This document shows positions 47,476 to 57,714 of a stretch of 64,000 bases of DNA, in pieces. Every line of letters starts with the position of its first letter. Positions within the stretch are counted from its first letter, which is position 1. Made by a program: the position numbers and the translations under genes. Source of the stretch: Rhodospirillales bacterium (GTDB lineage Bacteria > Pseudomonadota > Alphaproteobacteria > Rhodospirillales > Rhodospirillaceae); assembly GCA_028278135.1 (NCBI GenBank), contig JANQEW010000029.1, forward strand, positions 124,001 through 188,000. The letters run 5' to 3'. The notes below the pieces were generated by a model that made no database searches, was not told where the DNA came from, and saw nothing but the letters and a program-made list of their open reading frames with translations.

Positions 47476-50400
47476 CTAAAAGACATTATCCCAAGAGTCC
47501 CTAGATAATATCCTATCACTAGAAAAATCGAGCCTAGATCTTTCTCCGTGATTCGGATGACAGCCGGAGAACATAAAAAGATCACGTAGAAAGCTGGGGA
47601 TAAATACAACTATTGGATTAATTTTTATAGATGGATTCTTCAAATTCCCACACGCATAATACGTAAAAGAAAATAAACCACAATTTTTAATTTGAAAAAC
47701 AATATCTTTAAAAGAGAGAATATTTCCAATAATACTGTTTATAAAATAAATAGGTATAATAGTACCATAAATTTTTAATCGTTTTTCTTTTAAAAAAAGT
47801 TTACCATTAGCAGTTAAACCTAATGATGGGCCTGCAGAATATAAGTGTGCAATTGAAAAAATACTTTCGTAAATAACGAATGCCATATCAAGGCGTGTAA
47901 AACGCATACCATCGCCAGTCAGAGATTCAAGGAGACCAGTTAGGGTGGCCATTGTGAGGAGGCGAGCGAGTAGGGGAATGTTGACCAGGCGGTAGTCGTC
48001 TACCTGCATGGTCCCGCGTGTTTCCAGACCGTCGTCAATGACAGCATTCACACGCATTCTGCCTCCACGAATCTTATTAAAAAGATCCAACACTTGCAGG
48101 ACAACACCAGCATTCTCGCTTGTAACCGTGACGACCTGTGCTGGCGACACTGCGTCATCCATGGATGTTAAAGTGATCTTCACTGTGTCCTTCCGGCCGA
48201 CAAATGCATCGAGACTACAGTGACGCCAAAGACCGCCTTGCTGTAAGGCTTTCAGTGTAGCAGTGCTCAAAAAGCTCTGCTGGCTTCCCCATAATCGGGC
48301 AACCTTGAGGTCTAATAAAATGTCTTGCACTATTGGTACTGTATATTTCAGGTTTTTGTTCCTCGCGTAATGAGCAAAGTACTTTGGGGCAGCGTTCAGT
48401 AGTGGGTCGAGGTCCAAGGCTGGTCCAATCATATGCAGGATCAAACCGCCAGTTCGAGTCGGGACTAGGACTCCACTCAATTCAGTGCGACCAAGTTGCA
48501 GGTGATTCAAGACAAGCCGTTCTAGCCGTCCTGCTCGCGTGAAGGCGACGGAACCGCCCAGGGTGGCTTCACGTGTCGCCACGGTAAAGCGGGGAATGGC
48601 GTACAGCATTGTTGCAGAACTTGGAAAACGCATAGTCATTGTCGCTCTGCCTGGCTGGCTAGAGATCTTACCCCAGCCAATATCAGCGGCCGCGAAATCA
48701 GTTTCGACTACCGCAGTGCCTAGACCGTCAAAGCCTACACTGGCAAAAAGATTCGTTTGTACTGGTCCGTTCATGTGAGGCGGAATCAAAAACGGCACCC
48801 AATCACCCAGAAGAACTTCCCACTGTGCATTCTCAAAACAGCTATGTGCGATATAGCGGCTGCGAACCTTAAGACTAGAAGTCAGTAGATGTTTGAAAAA
48901 TTCCTCCCACTCAAGACGAAAAAACGTATCTTTGATAATCACTCGACCAGTTGCATACATTTTTTGTGTATCAAGTGTTAATACAAAATTACCTTTAGTT
49001 ATCATAATATTTTTTATGATTAAATTAACTTTAATATTATACAAATAAATTTGAGATTTTATTGCAATATGTTCTAGCGCAAGATTTTTCTCCACAGGAA
49101 ACGCTAGGGCCAGCTTAGCGCGGGCCATACCGCTCTTTTGCAAGGACTGCAGTAAGACAAGAGCTGTGGCCGCCTCTCCTAAAGAGGCACTGCTGTTAAC
49201 CAGATGCAAGACAGAGTCGACAGAACTCACGAAAGTGAGCTCGATCATACAGAACGGATTCTCCTGTTGGAGACCCGTGATCATCATGTCTGCGTCTGTC
49301 AGACGCAGATCCTGAATCTTCCCACTCTCAGACCGCATCTCTAGCCAGTCAGGATGGAAGGTAACAGTGGCATTGATATGTCGTATCGGAGGCATCAGTT
49401 GAAGGTAATGAATCGTAACATCGCGGATTGTCAGTCTGTTGTGCAAGTGCTCTGCTGTCAGTTCTTTGAGGGATTTACCATTTAAAATAGCAAATAAGCG
49501 AAATTCCTCTATCGTGCCGTCGTGTAAGTTGGTGACTGTCCAGTGCCGTGGACTGGGTGCGACTCTGCTCGGCCAGCAGCGTATGAGGTCGTCTACAGAC
49601 AGTCCTTTTAAGGTAATCTCAGTGGCAGCGGCTAACGTGTGATCAGGGATGGGGCTCAGAAACGGTAAAAGGGACCTCAGTCCTAAAGACCGTGCAAGTG
49701 GAAAAAAAGGGGACGGCCGCCTGTATATTCCTTGTTCCCCATGCCTCCGAGCAAAACTAGTCTTGTGGAAAGCACTCTCAATATCATGACCAGAATGTCT
49801 CCAGACAATATATGCAACCAATAAAAGACTCTGTCTCCCGAGATCAAAAGCCGCTTTGTCAATCATCAAGCTGTGGAAATCAGAGCTCATCGTCCCTTTC
49901 AGGGACAAACTGCGAACGGCATAGCGTGTGACAGAGAAAGGAAAGAGTGTCAGAACACCCATATTGCTAGTAATAAAAAATTTAAAATTGTGCCATTGAT
50001 AATTAGCATCAAGCTGAGCAGACAGCGTGCAAGCAACTGGCAGATCAATGTAAACAGCTGGTGCTTTTTCTAAGAAAGGCAAGGTGGTCGGACGCAGATT
50101 AGCAACGGTCAGTGTGAGGGAGAGCCACTGTTCGCAGGTTGCCTGATGTCCAGTGAGCATGACAGGAATCAACCCATCCCCTGTCTGCACTAGCAATTGA
50201 CCGTCAATACCGATACCATCATGGTCATGAGTCCACTCAAGATCAATGTCATGAGCAGTCCACGTGAGGCCGATGACCTGATCATCGAGCGTTACGGAAC
50301 TGTCTGTGAAGCTGATCCTTTTGAGGTGGCTCCCTGTGGTAAGGGATGTATTGAATATTCTTTCTATAAAGTTTTCTATATTAAAAAATGTATTAGCAGC

Positions 50401-50859
50401 CTTTCGACGCATAGGCGTACTGATGAGTGGGCCTTCCCCTTCTCCTTTCACAGAAGAGCACAGTCCAATGAGACTCTCGGGCGTACGGCACAGGTACAGG
50501 TGGCTGTTTAAAACCTTGACAGCGTACGGAGTGACGACCCCTCGAATCAGGGCTGGCATGCGGAAGGAAAATAACAATGAGGGAGAGAGAGCAACAGTCT
50601 GACCATTCCTTCTCTTCATCCTAACACTGACTTGGAGATCAAGAGCGTGCGTTTCTTGAACCCATCGTACGGTAGTATGACTGAGCGTAAAGAGATATGG
50701 CCCGTTCTCCTGGTTCAAGACTCTTTGAAGATAGGGAGTGAGTAGATCGAGTGGCACGGGAGCGAAGGAGACGCGCACAAAAAGTAGCAACGTGCCAAAG
50801 GCTAGCATTGCGCTGCCTAGCAGCATAGTCTGGAAGAAGTACTTCAGTGCTCTCTGCAC
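47476..50859 (-). CDS. Large AsmA-superfamily protein (YhdP/DUF3971-like)
   Basis: A 1127-residue envelope protein with one N-terminal membrane segment (residues about 12-32) and a long beta-rich periplasmic part. The GTG start follows AGGAGGGG. The C-terminal block from GLLESLTGDGMRF through GLTANGKLFLKEKRL and PIVVFIPSFLRDLF is the conserved end of this family. E. coli relatives YhdP and TamB are thought to bridge the periplasm and move phospholipids to the outer membrane. The last 70 residues and parts of the middle lie in AT-rich islands. It is divergent from glnE. Confidence 0.85.
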   Translation of the reverse strand: MQRALKYFFQTMLLGSAMLAFGTLLLFVRVSFAPVPLDLLTPYLQRVLNQENGPYLFTLSHTTVRWVQETHALDLQVSVRMKRRNGQTVALSPSLLFSFRMPALIRGVVTPYAVKVLNSHLYLCRTPESLIGLCSSVKGEGEGPLISTPMRRKAANTFFNIENFIERIFNTSLTTGSHLKRISFTDSSVTLDDQVIGLTWTAHDIDLEWTHDHDGIGIDGQLLVQTGDGLIPVMLTGHQATCEQWLSLTLTVANLRPTTLPFLEKAPAVYIDLPVACTLSAQLDANYQWHNFKFFITSNMGVLTLFPFSVTRYAVRSLSLKGTMSSDFHSLMIDKAAFDLGRQSLLLVAYIVWRHSGHDIESAFHKTSFARRHGEQGIYRRPSPFFPLARSLGLRSLLPFLSPIPDHTLAAATEITLKGLSVDDLIRCWPSRVAPSPRHWTVTNLHDGTIEEFRLFAILNGKSLKELTAEHLHNRLTIRDVTIHYLQLMPPIRHINATVTFHPDWLEMRSESGKIQDLRLTDADMMITGLQQENPFCMIELTFVSSVDSVLHLVNSSASLGEAATALVLLQSLQKSGMARAKLALAFPVEKNLALEHIAIKSQIYLYNIKVNLIIKNIMITKGNFVLTLDTQKMYATGRVIIKDTFFRLEWEEFFKHLLTSSLKVRSRYIAHSCFENAQWEVLLGDWVPFLIPPHMNGPVQTNLFASVGFDGLGTAVVETDFAAADIGWGKISSQPGRATMTMRFPSSATMLYAIPRFTVATREATLGGSVAFTRAGRLERLVLNHLQLGRTELSGVLVPTRTGGLILHMIGPALDLDPLLNAAPKYFAHYARNKNLKYTVPIVQDILLDLKVARLWGSQQSFLSTATLKALQQGGLWRHCSLDAFVGRKDTVKITLTSMDDAVSPAQVVTVTSENAGVVLQVLDLFNKIRGGRMRVNAVIDDGLETRGTMQVDDYRLVNIPLLARLLTMATLTGLLESLTGDGMRFTRLDMAFVIYESIFSIAHLYSAGPSLGLTANGKLFLKEKRLKIYGTIIPIYFINSIIGNILSFKDIVFQIKNCGLFSFTYYACGNLKNPSIKINPIVVFIPSFLRDLFMFSGCHPNHGERSRLDFSSDRILSRDSWDNVF

Positions 50860-50981
50860 TACCCCTCCTGAATCCCAATTGAGTTTTTTGCCAATAGTTT
50901 TTCGTAGAAAATTATGAATAAAATATATTTTTAGTCATTAATTATCATTACTTACTCGTAATAAGAAAACTGTTTCTTATC

Positions 50982-53900
50982 ATGCACTCTCTAGTTTTTC
51001 TCAATCAGACCTCATTGCCTAAACCTGCGGATCCCAATCTCTGTCGCTTGGGTATGGAGAGATGGTTGCATCTTGCTCGCAGCCTGACTGATTCCTCCCT
51101 AGGCACATTTATGCTGGAAATCGCCGAACATCCTCTTGGCCGTCGCCTATTAAAGGCAGTGTTCGGTAATAGTCCCTTTCTGAGCATTTGTCTGCTACGT
51201 GAACCGCATGTGCTGCAAATGATGCTCACCGTTGGCGCTGATCAGACTATGGCCAGGTTAATCGCCGCCCTCAGGCAGAGTTTGGACGAGGAAATAGATA
51301 CGGGTCGGCTCATGAAAGGACTACGTGTCGCAAAAAGACAGGCGGCCCTGCTGATTGGTCTCTCTGACATCGCAGAAGTGTGGTCGCTTAGCGCTGTGAC
51401 TGCTGCCCTTTCACTCTTAGCCGAGACCGCTACGACCCTTGCAGTTCGCCATCTGCTACGGCGGACCGCAATGACGGGTGAGATCGCACCTGCCCATCCA
51501 GAGGATCCAGAACGGGATTCTGGATATGTTGTGCTGGGTATGGGAAAATGTGGTGCTCAAGAACTAAACTATTCGTCTGATATTGACTTGATTGTCTTGT
51601 ATGATGAAGAAAAAGGGATCTACACTGGCCAGCGCAGTTTGCGTGAATGCTTTATCCGTCTGACTCGCAATTTGGTGCGTATCCTGAGTGAGCGTACTGC
51701 CGATGGCTATGTATTTCGCACTGACCTCAGGCTCAGACCAGACCCAGCCTCGACTGCCATTGCCGTCTCAATAGCGGCGGCTGAACTTTACTATGAAAGC
51801 TTTGGGCAGAACTGGGAGCGGGCAGCGATGGCAAAAGCACGCTGCATTGCAGGGGATAGAGCGACAGGTACGGCTTTTCTGAAAACCTTGAAACCTTATA
51901 TATGGCGCAGATCCTTGGACTTTGCCGCTATCCAGGATATCCATTCTATCAAGCGTCAGATTCATGCTCACAAGGGTGGTAGCAGTATTGCCATACTCGG
52001 CCACGATATTAAACGAGGCCGTGGCGGGATACGGGAAATTGAGTTTTTTACCCAGACACAGCAGCTTATTTGGGGAGGACGTGAACCAAATACACGTAAC
52101 TCCAATACTTGTAAAGCAATACTATCACTCAAAGTATCAGGACACGTTGAACAAAAAGTTGCGAATGAGATGATTACATGCTACAAGTACCTTCGTCGCT
52201 TAGAACATCGCTTGCAGATGGTACACGACCAGCAGACACAAACTTTGCCACAGGAACAGGAGAAACTCGCCCACATTGCCACCTTCATGGGTGCCTCTTC
52301 GACAGACTCATTTGTTGCGACACTACAACAAATTTTAGAGACAGTGGAAAGGCATTACGCCAATTTGTTTGAGGAAGCGCCAGATCTGAGTACAAATGGT
52401 AATTTAGTCTTCACAGGAGCAGAGGACGACCCGAGCACTCTAGAGACTCTTTGGAGGATGGGCTTTACCAATCCTGCGGGTGTTTCTGCTACCGTGCGCA
52501 GCTGGCACCATGGTCGCTACCGTGCCGTCCGCACCAGCCGTCATCGTGAACTCTTAACAGAGTTCATGCCAACTCTTCTCACGGCATTAGCACGCACAGC
52601 TCACCCAGATCTTGCTTGCATAAAGTTCGATGAATTTTTACGACATCTCCCGGACGGAGCACAGATTTTCTCGTTGTTTTATGCAAATCCCCACCTTTTG
52701 GACTTAGTGACTGAGATACTAGGTGACGTTCCCCGATTAGCGGAGCGGTTGAGTCGGACGCCAGCACTTCTGGACGCAATGCTGACGCCAGGGTTTCTCG
52801 ATCCCTTTCCTGGTCTCACAAGTCTGATGGCCGAGCTAGACGGGCAATTAGCTGAAGTTGAGGGAGATTATGAGGCTACGCTTGACGCTGTGCGTTATTG
52901 GGCTAATGACCGTCGTTTTCAGATAGGCGTTCAGATTCTGCTTAATCTAACACATCCCTATGAAGCGTGTCGGGCTCTGACAATGATTGCTGATACCGCC
53001 TTAGGGAAACTCTGTCCACGGGTGGAACGGGAATTTGCCCGTTTGCACGGCTGTGTTCCTGGCGGAGAATTTGCCATCATTGCCATGGGGAAGATGGGTG
53101 GTCATGAGATGACAGCCCGCAGTGACCTTGATCTGATCCTAGTGTACGATGTACCAGAGAGTGTAGAATTCTCTACAGGACAAAAAACTTTGCAATCTAT
53201 GGTATTTTATACGCGAATCACCCAGCGTTTTATCAATGCTATCACCGCTATGACCAAGTGTGGCCGTTTGTACGACGTGGATATGCGTTTGAGGCCATCC
53301 GGTAACAAGGGCCCACTAGCAGTCAGTCTACAAGCGTTCGAGAAGTATCAGGCAGAGGCGGCGTGGACATGGGAGCATATGGCATTGACGAGGGCACGCC
53401 TCGTTTATGGTCCCCCCACGCTTGTCTCCCGTTTACAGACAGTGATTCGTCAGACATTGTTACGGCCACGGGATCCGGACAAGCTAGTGCTTGACGTGGC
53501 TGACATGCGCGAGCGATTGGCGCGTGAGAAGAAAACCCAATCTTTGTGGGTCGTCAAACACGTCCGTGGCGGCCTTGTGGATATAGAGTTCATCGCTCAG
53601 TACATGCAGCTTCGTTATGCACCTGTGCATCCTCAGATCCTCTCACCCAACACGGCAAGGGCGCTGCTGCGGATACAGGAGGCAGGCCTGCTCGAATCAG
53701 TGGACGTGCGTGCCCTTTTAGATGCACATGTGTTCTGGATGGCTTTGCATGGACTGCTCCGCCAGAGCATTGAGGGTGTTTTAGATGAGCATGCTCCGCC
53801 TGGCCTTAAGGCTAAGCTGTGCAGAGTCTGTGGAACGGATAATTTCGAAGATCTAGAAAGAGGGATGACAAGACATGCTACACGCGTTCATGATGTTTTT

Positions 53901-53984
53901 AAAAAACTGATTGAAATTCCCGCCTGTCGCTCGAGAGAACACGCCGCTCTTTCAGGGATGGGAGAAACGCTGCAAGGCGGCTAG
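50982..53984 (+). CDS. glnE: Glutamine synthetase adenylyltransferase / deadenylylase
   Basis: A 1000-residue bifunctional enzyme that adds AMP to, and removes it from, the Tyr of GlnA under control of PII. Both nucleotidyltransferase domains are visible: GMGKCGAQELNYSSDIDLIV (deadenylylase half) and AMGKMGGHEMTARSDLDLIL (adenylylase half). The N-terminal LPKPADPNLCRLGMERW aligns with the usual alphaproteobacterial start, which supports ATG 50982 despite no clear ribosome binding site. Both partners, glnA and glnB, are encoded at 8-10 kb of this window. Confidence 0.96.
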   Translation: MHSLVFLNQTSLPKPADPNLCRLGMERWLHLARSLTDSSLGTFMLEIAEHPLGRRLLKAVFGNSPFLSICLLREPHVLQMMLTVGADQTMARLIAALRQSLDEEIDTGRLMKGLRVAKRQAALLIGLSDIAEVWSLSAVTAALSLLAETATTLAVRHLLRRTAMTGEIAPAHPEDPERDSGYVVLGMGKCGAQELNYSSDIDLIVLYDEEKGIYTGQRSLRECFIRLTRNLVRILSERTADGYVFRTDLRLRPDPASTAIAVSIAAAELYYESFGQNWERAAMAKARCIAGDRATGTAFLKTLKPYIWRRSLDFAAIQDIHSIKRQIHAHKGGSSIAILGHDIKRGRGGIREIEFFTQTQQLIWGGREPNTRNSNTCKAILSLKVSGHVEQKVANEMITCYKYLRRLEHRLQMVHDQQTQTLPQEQEKLAHIATFMGASSTDSFVATLQQILETVERHYANLFEEAPDLSTNGNLVFTGAEDDPSTLETLWRMGFTNPAGVSATVRSWHHGRYRAVRTSRHRELLTEFMPTLLTALARTAHPDLACIKFDEFLRHLPDGAQIFSLFYANPHLLDLVTEILGDVPRLAERLSRTPALLDAMLTPGFLDPFPGLTSLMAELDGQLAEVEGDYEATLDAVRYWANDRRFQIGVQILLNLTHPYEACRALTMIADTALGKLCPRVEREFARLHGCVPGGEFAIIAMGKMGGHEMTARSDLDLILVYDVPESVEFSTGQKTLQSMVFYTRITQRFINAITAMTKCGRLYDVDMRLRPSGNKGPLAVSLQAFEKYQAEAAWTWEHMALTRARLVYGPPTLVSRLQTVIRQTLLRPRDPDKLVLDVADMRERLAREKKTQSLWVVKHVRGGLVDIEFIAQYMQLRYAPVHPQILSPNTARALLRIQEAGLLESVDVRALLDAHVFWMALHGLLRQSIEGVLDEHAPPGLKAKLCRVCGTDNFEDLERGMTRHATRVHDVFKKLIEIPACRSREHAALSGMGETLQGG

Positions 53985-54135
53985 CTCATAGGGTAGTCTC
54001 ATGATCATGATCACAAGACCATCACCTGCATCCCTCTGTCTCACCGTGGGAGAAGAGTGGCGCACCTCACTCTCTGCAAGAACTCAGGTATCTGGATTGG
54101 GTTTTGATTGTCTTTCTCTCTCGTAGGGTGGCCTT

Positions 54136-55623
54136 ATGATGAAAAATCGGAAGATTCACGACAATGAGATCATTCGTCAATCCTCTGACAATGATTCAGC
54201 CAGCAATGTCTCACCACCCTATAACGAGGAAGCCGAACAGGCTATACTAGGGGCCATCCTCGTTAATAATCGCAATTACGAAAAAGTCTCTGAATTTCTT
54301 CAACCAGAGCATTTTTCAAAAAGAGTACACAGGCGTATCTATGCCCTCTGTCGTCAGTTGATCAATCAGGACATGCAAGCTGATCCGATCACGCTGCGTA
54401 CCTATTTAGAGCAGGACGGTAGTCTTGCCGAAGTTGGTGGGCCTGCTTACCTCATAGCACTCGCTCGGCCTGTTGTCGGAATCATTGACGTCTTCCATTA
54501 CGGTCGTATGATATATGATCTTTCATTGCGCAGACACCTCATTTCTCTAGGTGAGGAAATGGTTAACGATGCCCGCGCGCCTGAAGTCGAGACAAGTGCC
54601 CTACAGCAGATTGAAGCTGCCGAACATAAACTCTATGAGCTTGCAACGACAGGGACATCAGACAGTGGCCTGAAGAGTTTTTCTACAGCGCTCATCGCTG
54701 CTATTCAGATGGCAGAAAAAGCTTACAAACGTGATGGCCGCCTGTCTGGCATTACCACGGGGTTCACCGCTCTGGACCGTAAGCTAGGTGGTCTACATCC
54801 ATCCGATCTTATCATCATCGCCGCTCGTCCTGCAATGGGCAAAACAGCACTCGCGACTAGTCTTGCTTTCAATGCCGCTTCGGAACGTGTGAGGCACGGA
54901 CAAGCATATGGTGCGCTTGTTGCCTTCTTCTCTCTGGAGATGTCATCTGACCAGCTGGGTACGCGTGTTCTCTCCACAACAACGCATATCTCTTCCCATA
55001 GGATGCGTACCGGGGCTTTGAGTACAAGCGAGTTTCATAGTCTTGCCCAGGCTGCTCCCAAACTGGAGGGCTTGCCTCTTTTCATAGAAGACACTCCAGG
55101 GTTAACAGTCAGTGCGATCCGTACCCGTGCTCGTCGCTTAAAGCGGCAAAGGGGATTGGACATGATAATCATCGACTATCTACAACTCATTGTCTCACCT
55201 CCTGGTCGTCGACCAGAGAATCGTGTTCAGGAGTTGTCCGAAATCACCCGCAGTCTCAAGATTCTTGCCAAGGAATTAAAAGTACCAGTTGTGGCATTAT
55301 CACAACTCTCCCGTAATGTTGAAAGCCGTGATGACAAAAGGCCACTTCTCTCGGATTTACGCGAATCTGGTTCAATAGAACAAGATGCCGATGTGGTTAT
55401 GTTCATCTTCCGCGACGAGTATTATCTCGAAAGAGCGAGACCATCCTTGCATGTAGGGGAAAGTAACGAAAAATACGCTGCTCGTATCATGCAATGGCAA
55501 GAGCAATGCGACAAGATGCGCAACAGAGCAGAGATTATCGTTGCAAAACAACGTCACGGTCCGACAGGCACACTTGAACTGTACTTTAATGGTGAATTCA
55601 CAGAATTCCGTGATCTCGAGTAA
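54136..55623 (+). CDS. dnaB: Replicative DNA helicase DnaB
   Basis: Hexameric helicase of 495 residues at the replication fork. The N-terminal primase-interacting domain starts at PPYNEEAEQAILGAIL; the RecA-like core has Walker A ARPAMGKTALATS, Walker B MIIIDYLQLI, and the arginine-finger region SDLRESGSIEQDADVV. Two adjacent ATGs (54136 and 54139) follow GGGTGG. In many Rhodospirillales alr (alanine racemase) comes next; here a 509-base spacer follows. Confidence 0.96.
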   Translation: MMKNRKIHDNEIIRQSSDNDSASNVSPPYNEEAEQAILGAILVNNRNYEKVSEFLQPEHFSKRVHRRIYALCRQLINQDMQADPITLRTYLEQDGSLAEVGGPAYLIALARPVVGIIDVFHYGRMIYDLSLRRHLISLGEEMVNDARAPEVETSALQQIEAAEHKLYELATTGTSDSGLKSFSTALIAAIQMAEKAYKRDGRLSGITTGFTALDRKLGGLHPSDLIIIAARPAMGKTALATSLAFNAASERVRHGQAYGALVAFFSLEMSSDQLGTRVLSTTTHISSHRMRTGALSTSEFHSLAQAAPKLEGLPLFIEDTPGLTVSAIRTRARRLKRQRGLDMIIIDYLQLIVSPPGRRPENRVQELSEITRSLKILAKELKVPVVALSQLSRNVESRDDKRPLLSDLRESGSIEQDADVVMFIFRDEYYLERARPSLHVGESNEKYAARIMQWQEQCDKMRNRAEIIVAKQRHGPTGTLELYFNGEFTEFRDLE

Positions 55624-56132
55624 TGTATCCGGTATCGATTCCACAGTGGATTTGACTACAAAATATAATAGTTTTATAAAATTTCATAATTCTCTTATTA
55701 ATTGATTTTTTAAAATTTGCCGCATAGCACTACTGATACTGAGGCTTGTGAGTGATTCAGAATTCTTTCGCGTGCTTGTGATAAAAAAGGAGTGTCTAGA
55801 TCTACAGTATTGACTCATATTGCTCTGTTTGCTCTGTTGTTTGGAATGCAGCGGCCGCGTATGGGACTCTGTGTATGGGGCGGCCGGGAACACGCACGTA
55901 GCGGAGTAGCGGAAAGAGGGAAAGGCCGCGTGTCGGCAGCAAAGTCTCTATGAAGCTCTCGTTGTGTTCGTGCAACACGTACGTGGAAAGACGTGAGCAG
56001 AAGCAGATGGGATGGCACGATGAATGATACAGGAATCACGGATGGTGGGAGCTATGTTATAAGTTATATAACGCGTTTTTTACATGAAATATATACCGTG
56101 TGTTGTCTTTTTCGGCCGGAAGGCAGTGAGGC
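55624..56132. other. 509-base spacer between dnaB and mlaE
   Basis: No gene is supported. The left part is AT-rich. It holds TTGCTCTGT twice in tandem and a GCGGCCG-containing segment. I saw no alanine-racemase-like peptide in it. Confidence 0.65.
55820..55837. repeat. 9-bp exact tandem duplication
   Basis: TTGCTCTGT occurs twice with no gap. Confidence 0.94.
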
Positions 56133-56909
56133 GTGCTAGATTTTCTGTCCTTTATTGGACATGCCTTTCTGAATTTTCTCAAGCGCCTGGGTTACCTCAC
56201 CATATTCATTTTGTGGAGTGTCTCGCATTGTGTGCGTCCGCCATTTTATCCTAGGCTCATTATACACCAAATGATAGATATAGGATATTATTCTTTACCG
56301 GTGGTAGGTTTAACAGCGCTCTTCTCTGGTATGGTGCTGGCTCTTCAAAGCCATACTGGATTTGCTCGTTTCTCAGCTGAGGAGGCTGTGGCTACGGTAG
56401 TAGTCATCTCTATCACTCGTGAACTCGGACCAGTGCTCGCTGGGCTCATGGTCGCTGGACGGATTGGAGCATCCATGGCAGCAGAACTTGGAACGATGCG
56501 GGTGACAGAACAGATTGATGTGTTCGTAACTCTCTCAACAAATCCAGCTAAGTATTTGTTAGTACCGAGAATGATTGCGGGTACACTGATGATGCCTTTC
56601 TTAGTTGTCATCGGTGATGTGATTGGTGTACTGGGTGGCTATCTTGTTGGTATTCACGAACTTGACTTTAACTCAGCAACATACATCAATCGTACCTGGG
56701 AATTTCTTGAACCCCTTGATGTTGTTTTAGGCCTCGTTAAGGCAGCGGTGTTTGGTTTCATCATTGCGTCAACAGGATGTTATCATGGTTACCATTCGCA
56801 GGGCGGGGCCCAAGGTGTCGGCGCAGCGACGACTCATGCCGTGGTCTCGGCTTCCATTTTGATTCTGACCTCTAACTACATCATCACTAAGCTGTTCTTT
56901 GCTGGATGA
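56133..56909 (+). CDS. mlaE: MlaE-type lipid ABC transporter permease
   Basis: A 258-residue inner-membrane permease of the Mla family, which moves phospholipids between the membranes. Family blocks are PVVGLTALFSGMVLALQS, ITRELGPVLAGLMVAGRIGASMAAELGTM and EQIDVFVTLSTNPAKYL. It starts with GTG 56133 and is directly followed by its ATPase gene. The MlaD and periplasmic partners are not in the window. Confidence 0.92.
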   Translation: MLDFLSFIGHAFLNFLKRLGYLTIFILWSVSHCVRPPFYPRLIIHQMIDIGYYSLPVVGLTALFSGMVLALQSHTGFARFSAEEAVATVVVISITRELGPVLAGLMVAGRIGASMAAELGTMRVTEQIDVFVTLSTNPAKYLLVPRMIAGTLMMPFLVVIGDVIGVLGGYLVGIHELDFNSATYINRTWEFLEPLDVVLGLVKAAVFGFIIASTGCYHGYHSQGGAQGVGAATTHAVVSASILILTSNYIITKLFFAG

Positions 56910-56937
56910 TGAAAAATTACGGGACTTCCCTGCGGCT

Positions 56938-57708
56938 ATGCTTCCGTCAAAAATAGAACTCAGCGGTTTGCGCAAGACTTTTGGCTCCAAGATAGTGCTC
57001 AACGGAATTGATCTGCAGGTACAGTCAGGGGAGTCCGTCGTGGTGATCGGCGGATCCGGTAGCGGCAAGTCTGTCATGCTCAAATGCTTGCTAGGCCTAC
57101 TCTCTCCTGATACGGGTTCTATCAAGGTGGATGGAGAGGAAGTGATGGGACTCTCTCCCCGTAATCGCGACAGGATCAACCGTAAGTTTGGCATGCTTTT
57201 TCAAAGCGCCGCTCTCTTCGACAGTCTGCCGGTATGGGAGAATATTGCCTTCGGACTCATCCAGGGACAACGCATGAAGTACGATCAAGCACGAGCAGTA
57301 GCCTTGGAGCGGATGGCTCAGGTTGGGCTCTCTGCGGATCTTGCTGAGTTACCGCCTGCGGAGCTCTCCGGAGGTATGCGTAAAAGGGTAGGACTCGCAC
57401 GAGCCATTGCTACAGCGCCAGAGATTATCCTTTTCGACGAGCCCACCACAGGTCTTGACCCCATCATGGCTGATATGATCAACAATCTAATTGTAAAATG
57501 CGTAAAGGAATTAGGTGCGACAACCTTGTCTATTACACACGACATGACATCTGCCCGAAAAATTGCTGACAGAATTGCTATGCTTTATAATGGAAAGTTG
57601 ATATGGACAGGAAATGCAACCAATATCAATTGTTCTGGTAATCCCTATGTAGACCAATTTGTCCATGGTTGCGCTGATGGTCCTATTACAATAGATGGAA
57701 GAGGATAG
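56938..57708 (+). CDS. mlaF: MlaF-type ABC transporter ATPase
   Basis: A 256-residue ATPase partner of MlaE. Walker A is IGGSGSGKSVMLK, signature ELSGGMRKRVGLARA, Walker B IILFDEPTTGLDPI, and the switch histidine is in LSITHDMTSARKIADR. ATG 56938 is 28 bases after the mlaE stop. A TTG at 56899 would overlap mlaE and add 13 residues; I cannot exclude it. radA often follows in related genomes; here pmtA lies convergent six bases away. Confidence 0.92.
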   Translation: MLPSKIELSGLRKTFGSKIVLNGIDLQVQSGESVVVIGGSGSGKSVMLKCLLGLLSPDTGSIKVDGEEVMGLSPRNRDRINRKFGMLFQSAALFDSLPVWENIAFGLIQGQRMKYDQARAVALERMAQVGLSADLAELPPAELSGGMRKRVGLARAIATAPEIILFDEPTTGLDPIMADMINNLIVKCVKELGATTLSITHDMTSARKIADRIAMLYNGKLIWTGNATNINCSGNPYVDQFVHGCADGPITIDGRG

Positions 57709-57714
57709 ATACCC

